This document shows, in pieces, positions 17,735-24,540 of a stretch of DNA of 64,000 nt. The notes under the pieces were generated by a model. That model was not told the origin of the DNA and did no database searches. It saw only the letters and a program-made list of their open reading frames with translations. The stretch's first letter is position 1; each line of letters begins with the position of its first letter. Position numbers and translations under genes: made by a program. Source of the DNA: CAYMND01 sp964465065 (lineage in GTDB: Bacteria; Acidobacteriota; Aminicenantia; UBA2199); contig CAYXHZ010000008.1 in assembly GCA_964465065.1 (NCBI GenBank), positions 22,941-86,940 on the forward strand. Reading direction: 5' to 3'.

Positions 17735-18501
17735 GCGGCGCAAAGACCGGTCTGCGTGTGCTGATCGTCGATGACGAGCCCCTGGCCAGGCGTCGCCTGC
17801 ACAAGCTGCTGGAGTCTCAGCCCGACATCGTCGTTGCCGGGGAGTGCGGCGACGGGCTCACAGCCCTGGCCCTGATCCTGAAAGAGAAGCCGGACCTGGT
17901 CTTTCTCGACATCCAGATGCCGGAGATGAACGGCTTCGATGTGTTGACGCTGCTGCCTGGGGAACGGGTTCCGGCCATCATCTTCGTCACCGCCTACGAC
18001 GAATTCGCTGTACAGGCCTTCTCCGTGCACGCCCTGGATTACCTGCTCAAGCCCTTTGACGACGAGCGTTTCCGGGCGGCCCTGGACCATGCCCGCCGCC
18101 GCCTGCTGCCACCCGGCAGGGAACTTGGCAGGCAGCATCTGAGCGCATTGCGCCGACAGCTGGGCTCCGGGCCGTGCAAGCGCCTGCTCGTGCCCGGCCA
18201 GGACCGGATCCGGGTTATCGCCGTGCGCGACATTCTGTACATCAGCGCCGAGGATTACCTCGTCAAGCTGCATCTCGTTGACGGCAGCCTGTCGTTGCGC
18301 CGTTCCCTGCAACAGCTGCACAGCGAACTGGGAGCAGAACGCTTCGTGCGAATCCATCGTTCCTACCTGGTGCCGGTCGACCGGGTCAAAGCGCTTCACC
18401 CTCTGTTCAAGGGAGAATACCTGGTGGAGCTGCATGGCGGCACCCGCCTGCCGATGGGCCGGCACTATCAACGCCAGGCCCTGGAGATCCTGGGCCGCTG
18501 A
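17731..18501 (+). CDS. LytTR-family response regulator
   Basis: A 256-residue regulator. The N-terminal receiver domain has the acidic pocket VDDEP, phosphoacceptor Asp60 in LVFLDIQMPEMNGFD, and Lys in LLKPFDDE. After a linker, a LytTR DNA-binding domain occupies about residues 150-250, with VRDILYISAEDYLVKLHLVDG and FVRIHRSYLVPVDRVKAL. LytTR domains bind direct repeats upstream of targets. Coupled to the LytS-like kinase by a 4-nt overlap. Confidence 0.92.
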   Translation: MSGAKTGLRVLIVDDEPLARRRLHKLLESQPDIVVAGECGDGLTALALILKEKPDLVFLDIQMPEMNGFDVLTLLPGERVPAIIFVTAYDEFAVQAFSVHALDYLLKPFDDERFRAALDHARRRLLPPGRELGRQHLSALRRQLGSGPCKRLLVPGQDRIRVIAVRDILYISAEDYLVKLHLVDGSLSLRRSLQQLHSELGAERFVRIHRSYLVPVDRVKALHPLFKGEYLVELHGGTRLPMGRHYQRQALEILGR

Positions 18502-18613
18502 GCGGAGTTCGCCGCGTAATTCCCTACTTTGGCAGCGGATTGTCCGCCTTCGGCTGCAAGGTACTGGCCAGGGATCGGCCGGTCGTTTATCATGCCGCCT
18601 ACGGAGGCCTTTC

Positions 18614-19939
18614 ATGACCAAAAAGCTGATTCTTTTCTGTTTACATCTCGTCTGTTTCGTATTCCCTCAATTCTGTATGGGTACGGTCGTGCCGATGTTC
18701 GGCGGCGGTCTTCGGCATCCGGGCTATGCCGACGAGACGGTGTCAACGAGCGCCGTGCAGACCTTGTGGCGCTTTCAGACCGGCTCGGCGGTGTACTCTT
18801 CTCCGGCCCTGGCCGACGGCCGTCTCTATGTCGGCAGCACGGACGGATGCCTGTATGCCATTTCGGCCGCAGACGGTCAGCTGATCTGGAAGGTGCAGAC
18901 CGGTGGGGCGGTGAATTCCTCTCCGGCGCTGAGTGGCGGATTGGTGTATTTTTCCAGCCGGGACGGTTTCTTTTATGCCTTGTCCGCCGCCGACGGCCGG
19001 GAGAAGTGGCGTTTCGAAACCGAAGGCGAGCGCTGGTTCGAGGCCAAAGGACTGCATTTCTGTCAGCCCAGGAACCAGACCATTGCCGATGTCTGGGATT
19101 TTTTTCTGTCTTCGCCGCTGATCGTCGACGGCAAGTTCTACTGCGGCAGCGGCGATGGGCATGTGTACGCCCTGGATGCGGCCATGGGGAAGCTGATCTG
19201 GAAGTTCAAGACCGGTGACGTGGTGCATGCCGCTCCCGCTTTCGATCGGGGCGTGATTTACATCGGCAGCTGGGACAGCTGCATGTATGCCTTGAACGCC
19301 AGCGACGGCCGGGAGTTGTGGCGCTATCAGACCGGCCGCAAGAACAGCAACCAGACTGGAATCCAGGCCTCGGCCCTGGTAGCCGACGGCATGGTCTATT
19401 TCGGCAGCCGCGATTCTTTCTTCTACGCTCTGAACGCCAGTGACGGCCGGCTGATGTGGCGTTTCGACCATAAAGGCAGCTGGGTGATCGCTTCGGCGGC
19501 GCTGCGCAACGGCGTTCTCTATTACGGCACTTCCGATTCCTCGCAACTCTTCGCCCTGGACGCCAAAACCGGCAAGCAACTTTGGCAGCAGGGCGTCAAG
19601 AGCATGTCCTTCTCTTCGACCCTGGCCGTCAGGAACGGGGTTCTGCAGGGAACTCTGGCCGGCAATCTGAGCTGCCACGACCCCGAGAGCGGCGCGCTGA
19701 TGTGGGAATTCTGCAGCGACGCCCACCGCCGGAACGAGCAGGGTTTTCTCAAGGCGGACGGCAGCCCCGATTACCGGAAAATATTCCGCTCACCGGTCGC
19801 CAAGGCCTTTTATCTGGAAGATGCACTGCTGAGCGTGCAGCGACTGCTGTCCACCGGTTCCATCCTGTCGACGCCCGTGGTCGACAACGGCGTCATCTAC
19901 CTGGGCAGCGCCGACGGCGGTGTTTACGCCCTGAAATAG
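18614..19939 (+). CDS. secreted PQQ-like beta-propeller protein
   Basis: A 441-residue protein with a signal peptide (about residues 1-23) and at least seven PQQ-type propeller repeats, each with a variant of ALxxxDGRxxWRFxTG followed by SSPALADGxVYxGSxDGxxYAL. No enzymatic residues are apparent, so it is more likely a BamB-like or generic binding propeller than a quinoprotein dehydrogenase. ATG 18614 follows GGAGG by 7 nt. It lies 112 nt after the LytTR gene and may or may not be in that operon. Confidence 0.85.
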   Translation: MTKKLILFCLHLVCFVFPQFCMGTVVPMFGGGLRHPGYADETVSTSAVQTLWRFQTGSAVYSSPALADGRLYVGSTDGCLYAISAADGQLIWKVQTGGAVNSSPALSGGLVYFSSRDGFFYALSAADGREKWRFETEGERWFEAKGLHFCQPRNQTIADVWDFFLSSPLIVDGKFYCGSGDGHVYALDAAMGKLIWKFKTGDVVHAAPAFDRGVIYIGSWDSCMYALNASDGRELWRYQTGRKNSNQTGIQASALVADGMVYFGSRDSFFYALNASDGRLMWRFDHKGSWVIASAALRNGVLYYGTSDSSQLFALDAKTGKQLWQQGVKSMSFSSTLAVRNGVLQGTLAGNLSCHDPESGALMWEFCSDAHRRNEQGFLKADGSPDYRKIFRSPVAKAFYLEDALLSVQRLLSTGSILSTPVVDNGVIYLGSADGGVYALK

Positions 19940-19950
19940 GTAGGTTCGAT

Positions 19951-20493
19951 TCAGACCAGATTTCGGCCGGCCGTCAGCGCCCGGGTCAAGGTGTCTTTCT
20001 GATCGCTGATGCCATCGTTGGCGTTACCGGCCACAACGGTGTCTGTCAGGTCGAAACCCAGAAATTCCAGCATACGCCCGGTGGAATCGATGTAGGTTTC
20101 ATACTCTCCGGCCGGCATGCCGTGAGTGAAGGCCAGTGTGCATTTCTTGCCCTGGATGCCCGCGCCGAAAGGGGTCTGGTAGAAAGCGAAGAAGCGGTCG
20201 ATGAAGGCCTTGGCCTGGGATGACATCTGCCACATGTAGATGGGCGAGCCGATCACGATGGCGTCGGCGTCGAGAATTTCGGAATAGAGCGCTTGCATTT
20301 CGTCCCGGACGGCGCAACCGCTCTTTCCCCGGCAATGGAAACAGGCTTTGCAGCCGGCGATTTTCATATCCGTCAGATTGTACAACCTGGTCTGGGCGCC
20401 CTGCTCCCGCGCTCCGGCCAGGATGGCCTCGACCAAAGTGCTGGTGTTGCCGTTTTTCCTCGGACTTCCTGAAAAACCGATCACTTTTTTCAT
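19951..20493 (-). CDS. flavodoxin-fold NAD(P)H-dependent FMN reductase / iron-sulfur flavoprotein-like
   Basis: A 180-residue flavoprotein. FSGSPRKNGNTSTLVEAIL is the FMN-phosphate loop, and VIGSPIYMWQMSSQAKAFIDRF the second flavin loop. C48, C51, C54 and C60 in CKACFHCRGKSGC resemble the compact cluster-binding motif of iron-sulfur flavoproteins, where it binds a 4Fe-4S centre. Cytoplasmic. Divergent from an HxlR regulator, with one palindrome overlapping both -35 elements; HxlR regulators next to flavin reductases often mediate quinone or aldehyde stress responses. Confidence 0.85.
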   Translation of the reverse strand: MKKVIGFSGSPRKNGNTSTLVEAILAGAREQGAQTRLYNLTDMKIAGCKACFHCRGKSGCAVRDEMQALYSEILDADAIVIGSPIYMWQMSSQAKAFIDRFFAFYQTPFGAGIQGKKCTLAFTHGMPAGEYETYIDSTGRMLEFLGFDLTDTVVAGNANDGISDQKDTLTRALTAGRNLV

Positions 20494-20521
20494 CTTGATC
20501 TCCTAAGACAGATTGACCGCC

Positions 20522-20574
20522 ATGTTATTCCTGTGCTATCTTTTTGTAAAGTAGATACAAAAATGTACTATACT
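20522..20574. promoter_or_regulatory. divergent promoters sharing one palindromic operator
   Basis: The palindrome TTTTTGTA-N7-TACAAAAA is perfect (20541-20563). Leftward promoter: TTTACA (20550-20545), 17 bp, TAACAT (20527-20522) for the flavoprotein gene. Rightward promoter: TTGTAA (20545-20550), 18 bp, TATACT (20569-20574) for the HxlR gene. The two -35 boxes are the same six base pairs read from opposite strands, inside the palindrome, so one bound regulator would block both. Confidence 0.65.
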
Positions 20575-20603
20575 AACTAAAAAGTGACTGAGGAGATTCA
20601 GCC

Positions 20604-20945
20604 ATGGCCGATTTGCAACAGACGGTCTGCCCGATCGATTACACCCTCCGTGTCATCGGCGGAAAGTGGAAAACCCGTATCTTGTGGTGTTTGTCCGATG
20701 AACTCAAGCGCTTCGGCGAGTTGAAACGGCTGATTCCGGATATTACCCAGAAAATGCTGACGCAGCAGCTTCGTGAACTGGAATCCGACGGTCTCATTCA
20801 GCGGAAGGTGTACCCGGTTGTGCCTCCGAAAGTGGAATATTCGCTGACGGAATACGGCAAATCTCTGCAACCTGTATTGTCGGCGATGTGCAATTGGGCC
20901 TTGGAGCGGGGTTGCTCGTATTCGTCTTCTCAAAAACGGCTTTGA
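20604..20945 (+). CDS. HxlR-family winged-helix transcriptional regulator
   Basis: A 113-residue HxlR protein: CPIDYTLRVIGGKWKTRILWCL contains the redox-candidate Cys and the GGKW signature; ITQKMLTQQLRELESDGLI is the recognition helix; PPKVEYSLTEYGKSL is the wing. GAGGAG lies ahead of ATG 20604. Divergent from the flavoprotein gene, with a shared operator. It differs from the HxlR protein at the start of the window, and its operator is a different sequence, so the two probably do not cross-regulate. Confidence 0.9.
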   Translation: MADLQQTVCPIDYTLRVIGGKWKTRILWCLSDELKRFGELKRLIPDITQKMLTQQLRELESDGLIQRKVYPVVPPKVEYSLTEYGKSLQPVLSAMCNWALERGCSYSSSQKRL

Positions 20946-20956
20946 TCAGCCGAGGA

Positions 20957-22957
20957 TCATGATCCCAGTGCGGCTCGGACCTTGGCGGCCAGTTGGGACA
21001 GAGAGAAAGGCTTCTGGATGAAATGGACCCCGGGATCCAGAACGCCGTGGTGAGCGATGACGTTGCCGGTGTAGCCGGACATGAACAGGGTCCTGATCTC
21101 GGGATGGCCTGTCTGCAGGGCCCTGGCCAGATCACGGCCGTTCATGTCGGGCATGATGACATCGGTGATCAGCAACTGTATCGGGTCGATCCGTAGACTG
21201 GCCATCTGGATGGCCGGCCCGGGAGCCGGGGCCGGCATGACGGTGTAGCCCAGGCGCATCAGCATTTGGGCGACCATGGTGAGAATGGCCGGTTCATCCT
21301 CGACCAGCAGGATGGTCTCGCTGCCGCGCTCGTCGGGCAAGACCGCGCTGTCCGTCTCCTGAGGTCCGCTCCGGTCGGTATGCGGCGGCAGGTAGATGCG
21401 GAAGGTCGTCCCCAGGCCAGGTTCGCTGTAAACATTGATGAATCCGGCATTTTGGCGGACTATGCCGTAGACGGTGGCCAGACCCAGGCCGGTGCCCTTG
21501 TCGAGTTTCTTGGTGGTGAAAAACGGTTCGAAGATGTAAGCCAGCGTGTCCCGGTCCATGCCGCACCCGTTGTCGCTGACCGTGAGCAGGACGTACCAGC
21601 CGGGACTGCAACCGGGATGTCCGGCGCAGTAGGGATCATCCAGCCGGGTCATGCTGGTTTCGATGGTCACCCGGCCGGTAGCGGGGGCGATGGCGTCGCG
21701 GGCGTTGACGCACAGGTTGGCCAGCATCTGGTCGACCTGGGAGGGGTCGATCAGCACCGGAGCCAGGTCGGGGCCCGGCCGCCAGACCAGCTCGATGTTT
21801 TCGCCGATGAGCCGCTGCAGCATCTTGAGCATACCCTCCAGGCTGGAGTTGAGATCGATCCGTCTGGGCAGAACCGTCTGCCGGCGGGCGAAGGCCAGCA
21901 GCTGCCGGGTGATGTCGGCGGAACGCTCGGCCGCCTTGCGGATCTCCTGCAGGTCGTCGTACATGGGTTGAGCCGCGTCCAGCTGTTTCATGGCCATTTC
22001 CGCATAACCCAGGATGACGCTGAGCATGTTGTTGAAGTCGTGGGCCACACCGCCGGCCAGACGACCGATGGATTCCATTTTATTGGCCTGGATCAGCTGG
22101 CGCTGCAGTTTTTCGTGTTCGCCCTCGGCCCGTTTGCGCTCGGTGATGTCCCGACCGATGCCCAGCACCCCGATCAGCTGCCCGTCGCTGCCGAACATCG
22201 GCGTTTTGATGGTTTCCAGAATGCGGTGCTGGCCGTTGTCGGCAAAAACGACCTCTTCTTCGTTGGTCACCGGTTTGCCGGCGTCGATCGCCTTTTGATC
22301 GTTGTGTCGGAAAAAGTCCGCCAGTTCGACGCTGACGAAATCGTAATCCGTTTTGCCGATGATGTCCTCTTCTCTGGCGGCGAACAGGCGTTCGAACTGG
22401 TAATTGCAGGCCAGGAAGCGTCCCTGGCGGTCCTTGAGCCAGACCAGGTCCGGAATGGTGCGGATCAGGGTTCTGAGCAGCGTTTGGCTCTCCTTGAGAG
22501 CCTGCTCGGAGCGTTTCCGTTCGCTGATATCCTGGATGACGCCTTCGATGGCCGTCAGTTCGCCCTTGTCGTCGTAAATGCCCTGAAAGGTGGAGATGTA
22601 ATAGCCCGTGCTGCCGTCGGGGAGCAGGAAGCGCTGCTCGTAATGGCCCGGTTCATGGCTCAGGATCGCCTTGTGGATGAGTTCCTGGCCGCGTTCGTGG
22701 TCTTCGGGCCAGGGCGAGAGCGACAGGATGGAATCGATATGGGGCTTGAAAACGGCCGGGTCGAGCTGGAAGATCCGGAATACCTCGTCGGACCACTGCA
22801 CATCGCCGCTGCGGATGTCCCAGTACCAGTTGCCCAGACGGGCCAGACGCTGGGCCTCAAGCAGGCGCCTCTGGCTCTGGCGCAAGGCTTCCACCATCTG
22901 ACGATGCCCTTGGCGATCAGTGGCTGGCGCCCCGTCTTTATCAGCCTGGTCTTGCAT
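20957..22957 (-). CDS. soluble PAS-PAS hybrid histidine kinase with C-terminal receiver
   Basis: A 666-residue protein without TM helices. PAS/PAC 1 spans about residues 35-150 (LGNWYWDIRSGDVQWSDEVF) and PAS 2 about 160-275 (RTIPDLVWLKDRQGRFLACN). The dimerisation helix carries phosphoacceptor His in GGVAHDFNNMLSVILGYAEMA; the ATPase domain has NLCVNARDAI and KGTGLGLATVYGIV. The receiver (about 545-665) has LLVEDEP, Asp in LLITDVIMPDMNGRD and Lys in IQKPFS. A cytosolic signal is likely. No DNA-binding output or partner regulator is adjacent. Confidence 0.9.
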   Translation of the reverse strand: MQDQADKDGAPATDRQGHRQMVEALRQSQRRLLEAQRLARLGNWYWDIRSGDVQWSDEVFRIFQLDPAVFKPHIDSILSLSPWPEDHERGQELIHKAILSHEPGHYEQRFLLPDGSTGYYISTFQGIYDDKGELTAIEGVIQDISERKRSEQALKESQTLLRTLIRTIPDLVWLKDRQGRFLACNYQFERLFAAREEDIIGKTDYDFVSVELADFFRHNDQKAIDAGKPVTNEEEVVFADNGQHRILETIKTPMFGSDGQLIGVLGIGRDITERKRAEGEHEKLQRQLIQANKMESIGRLAGGVAHDFNNMLSVILGYAEMAMKQLDAAQPMYDDLQEIRKAAERSADITRQLLAFARRQTVLPRRIDLNSSLEGMLKMLQRLIGENIELVWRPGPDLAPVLIDPSQVDQMLANLCVNARDAIAPATGRVTIETSMTRLDDPYCAGHPGCSPGWYVLLTVSDNGCGMDRDTLAYIFEPFFTTKKLDKGTGLGLATVYGIVRQNAGFINVYSEPGLGTTFRIYLPPHTDRSGPQETDSAVLPDERGSETILLVEDEPAILTMVAQMLMRLGYTVMPAPAPGPAIQMASLRIDPIQLLITDVIMPDMNGRDLARALQTGHPEIRTLFMSGYTGNVIAHHGVLDPGVHFIQKPFSLSQLAAKVRAALGS

Positions 22958-23060
22958 GTTTGTCCGCTGTGACTTCCTGAATTGATCCGGATAGTACAGT
23001 TATGGTTGAACTGCGGAAATATTTCAGCGAATTTGCAAAAAACGTCGCCGGCCAGTCGCT

Positions 23061-23672
23061 CTAGCCCGGCATACGGGCGGCGATCATGAAAACGGTATAG
23101 TCCTTCTCGATGCCGTCACGCAGCCGTTTGTGGGTGTAGACCGTCGAGCTGGACAGGATCGACCAGCCCTTTTCCTCCAGGTAAGCGCCGAGCCGGACAC
23201 GCTCGATGCCATGGTGGGGAATCGGGCCGCCGTCGTGAAAACTGCCGTCCTCCAGGTCCAGATCGCACAGGAAAATGCAGCCTCCGGGCCGGATCAATTC
23301 CGTAAGCTCGCCGACCTGCCCCTGGATATCGTCGATATGGTGCAGAACCATCAGGCTGACGATCGTGTCGAAGCGGGATTCGATTTTGTCCCGGCTCAAG
23401 TTGACGGTACCGGCCTTTTTCAGGTTCCGGGCGGCGATTTTCCCTCTGACTTCCTCGAGCATGCCTTCCGAGTTGTCGGCGAAACAGATTTCGTCGGCAT
23501 GGTCGGCCAAAAAGAAGCCCAACAGGCCGGTGCCGCAGCCGAAATCCAGAATTTTACCGAATTTTCCGCTCGGGTGGACGGCGCCGATGGCCTGGGCAAC
23601 AGTTCTGGCCCGCTCGATCCGGTACTCCTCCTGGTCCCATTGTTTGGCCATTTCATCGAAATTTTTAGCCAT
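23061..23672 (-). CDS. class I SAM-dependent methyltransferase
   Basis: A 203-residue Rossmann-fold methyltransferase. Motif I is LDFGCGTGLLGFFLA; motif II is ICFADNSEGMLEEV; the post-motif VSLMVLHHIDD and IRPGGCIFLCDLDLEDGSFH match UbiE/type-11 methyltransferases. Cytoplasmic; substrate not predictable. Its start overlaps the end of the HAD hydrolase gene by 8 nt, so both are probably translated from one message. Confidence 0.87.
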   Translation of the reverse strand: MAKNFDEMAKQWDQEEYRIERARTVAQAIGAVHPSGKFGKILDFGCGTGLLGFFLADHADEICFADNSEGMLEEVRGKIAARNLKKAGTVNLSRDKIESRFDTIVSLMVLHHIDDIQGQVGELTELIRPGGCIFLCDLDLEDGSFHDGGPIPHHGIERVRLGAYLEEKGWSILSSSTVYTHKRLRDGIEKDYTVFMIAARMPG

Positions 23673-24327
23673 TTTCGTCCTCCGCTCCGACAGGCAAGGC
23701 TGCAGCGAGCATGTCGTAAAATTCGTCTACTGTAGTGAACAGGTAGTCCGGCCGGTGCTTTTGCAGCAGGGACGGATCGGCTGTCGGCGCCCAGGCGGCG
23801 GCGATGGCGCCGATTCCGCAGGCCCGGGCGGCGAGGATGTCCCCCGGGGCGTCGCCGACATAAAAGAAATCCTGGCGCGGCAGTCCGGTTTCGTCCAGCA
23901 CTTCCTGGATCCGTTCTTTTTTGACCGGTCCGGTGCGGGAACCGGTCTTTATGCAGTCGAAACAGTTCAGCAGACCGTAGGCTTCGAGGGTCAGCCGGGT
24001 GCTCTGCGGCCCCTTGCCGGTCACCAGGCCCAAAAAGCGCTTGCGCTTCCTGATGAAACGCAGGATGTCGGGGATGCCGGCGAAGGCATCCGGGTAGGCG
24101 GCATGTCGCTTTCGATAGCAGTCCAGGTAGCGTTCCAGGCCCGTCTGGCAGCGATCGGGGATCAGCGCCAGGATGGTTCCTTCCTCGGAAGGTCCGAAAT
24201 GGGCGACGATTTCCTGGTCCGTCAGGCGGCGCCCGGCCAGGGGCTCGACCGCTTCGCGGAAAGCGGAGATGCACAGCGGCAGGGTGTTGCCGATCGTCCC
24301 GTCCAGATCAAAAATCAGGTTCATCAT
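23665..24327 (-). CDS. HAD-superfamily hydrolase, phosphoglycolate-phosphatase type
   Basis: A 220-residue HAD hydrolase with the nucleophile motif NLIFDLDGTIGNT, a helical cap, the Thr/Ser motif LVTGKG, Lys in PVKKERI and motif IV FFYVGDAPGDILAARACG. This is the Gph-like subfamily that dephosphorylates small sugar or glycolate phosphates. The frame extends upstream to a TTG at 24336; ATG 24327, or 24324 right next to it, is more likely. Overlaps the methyltransferase gene by 8 nt. Confidence 0.87.
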   Translation of the reverse strand: MMNLIFDLDGTIGNTLPLCISAFREAVEPLAGRRLTDQEIVAHFGPSEEGTILALIPDRCQTGLERYLDCYRKRHAAYPDAFAGIPDILRFIRKRKRFLGLVTGKGPQSTRLTLEAYGLLNCFDCIKTGSRTGPVKKERIQEVLDETGLPRQDFFYVGDAPGDILAARACGIGAIAAAWAPTADPSLLQKHRPDYLFTTVDEFYDMLAAALPVGAEDENG

Positions 24328-24540
24328 GACCGCCAAATCCAGGTACCGTAACCGTACCGGAGCGCTGGCAACATCTTAACACGATTCGGAATGGTTTTTG
24401 ATGCCCGGCGCGATCGGCCTTTTTTTCTTTTTCCGTTCGCCGCCGCATAGCGAGACCGCTGCTGCGGTTGAAAAACGGGAAAACGGCACGTACTATTTGA
24501 TTATGCCGATTCCCCAGACCATCTCGCCGACGGAGTGTCC
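24328..24540. other. intergenic spacer
   Basis: Divergent spacer between the HAD gene and the Cache-domain kinase gene. A T-rich run around 24420-24435 follows a weak GC-rich dyad but is not a convincing terminator. Nothing else seen. Confidence 0.35.
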
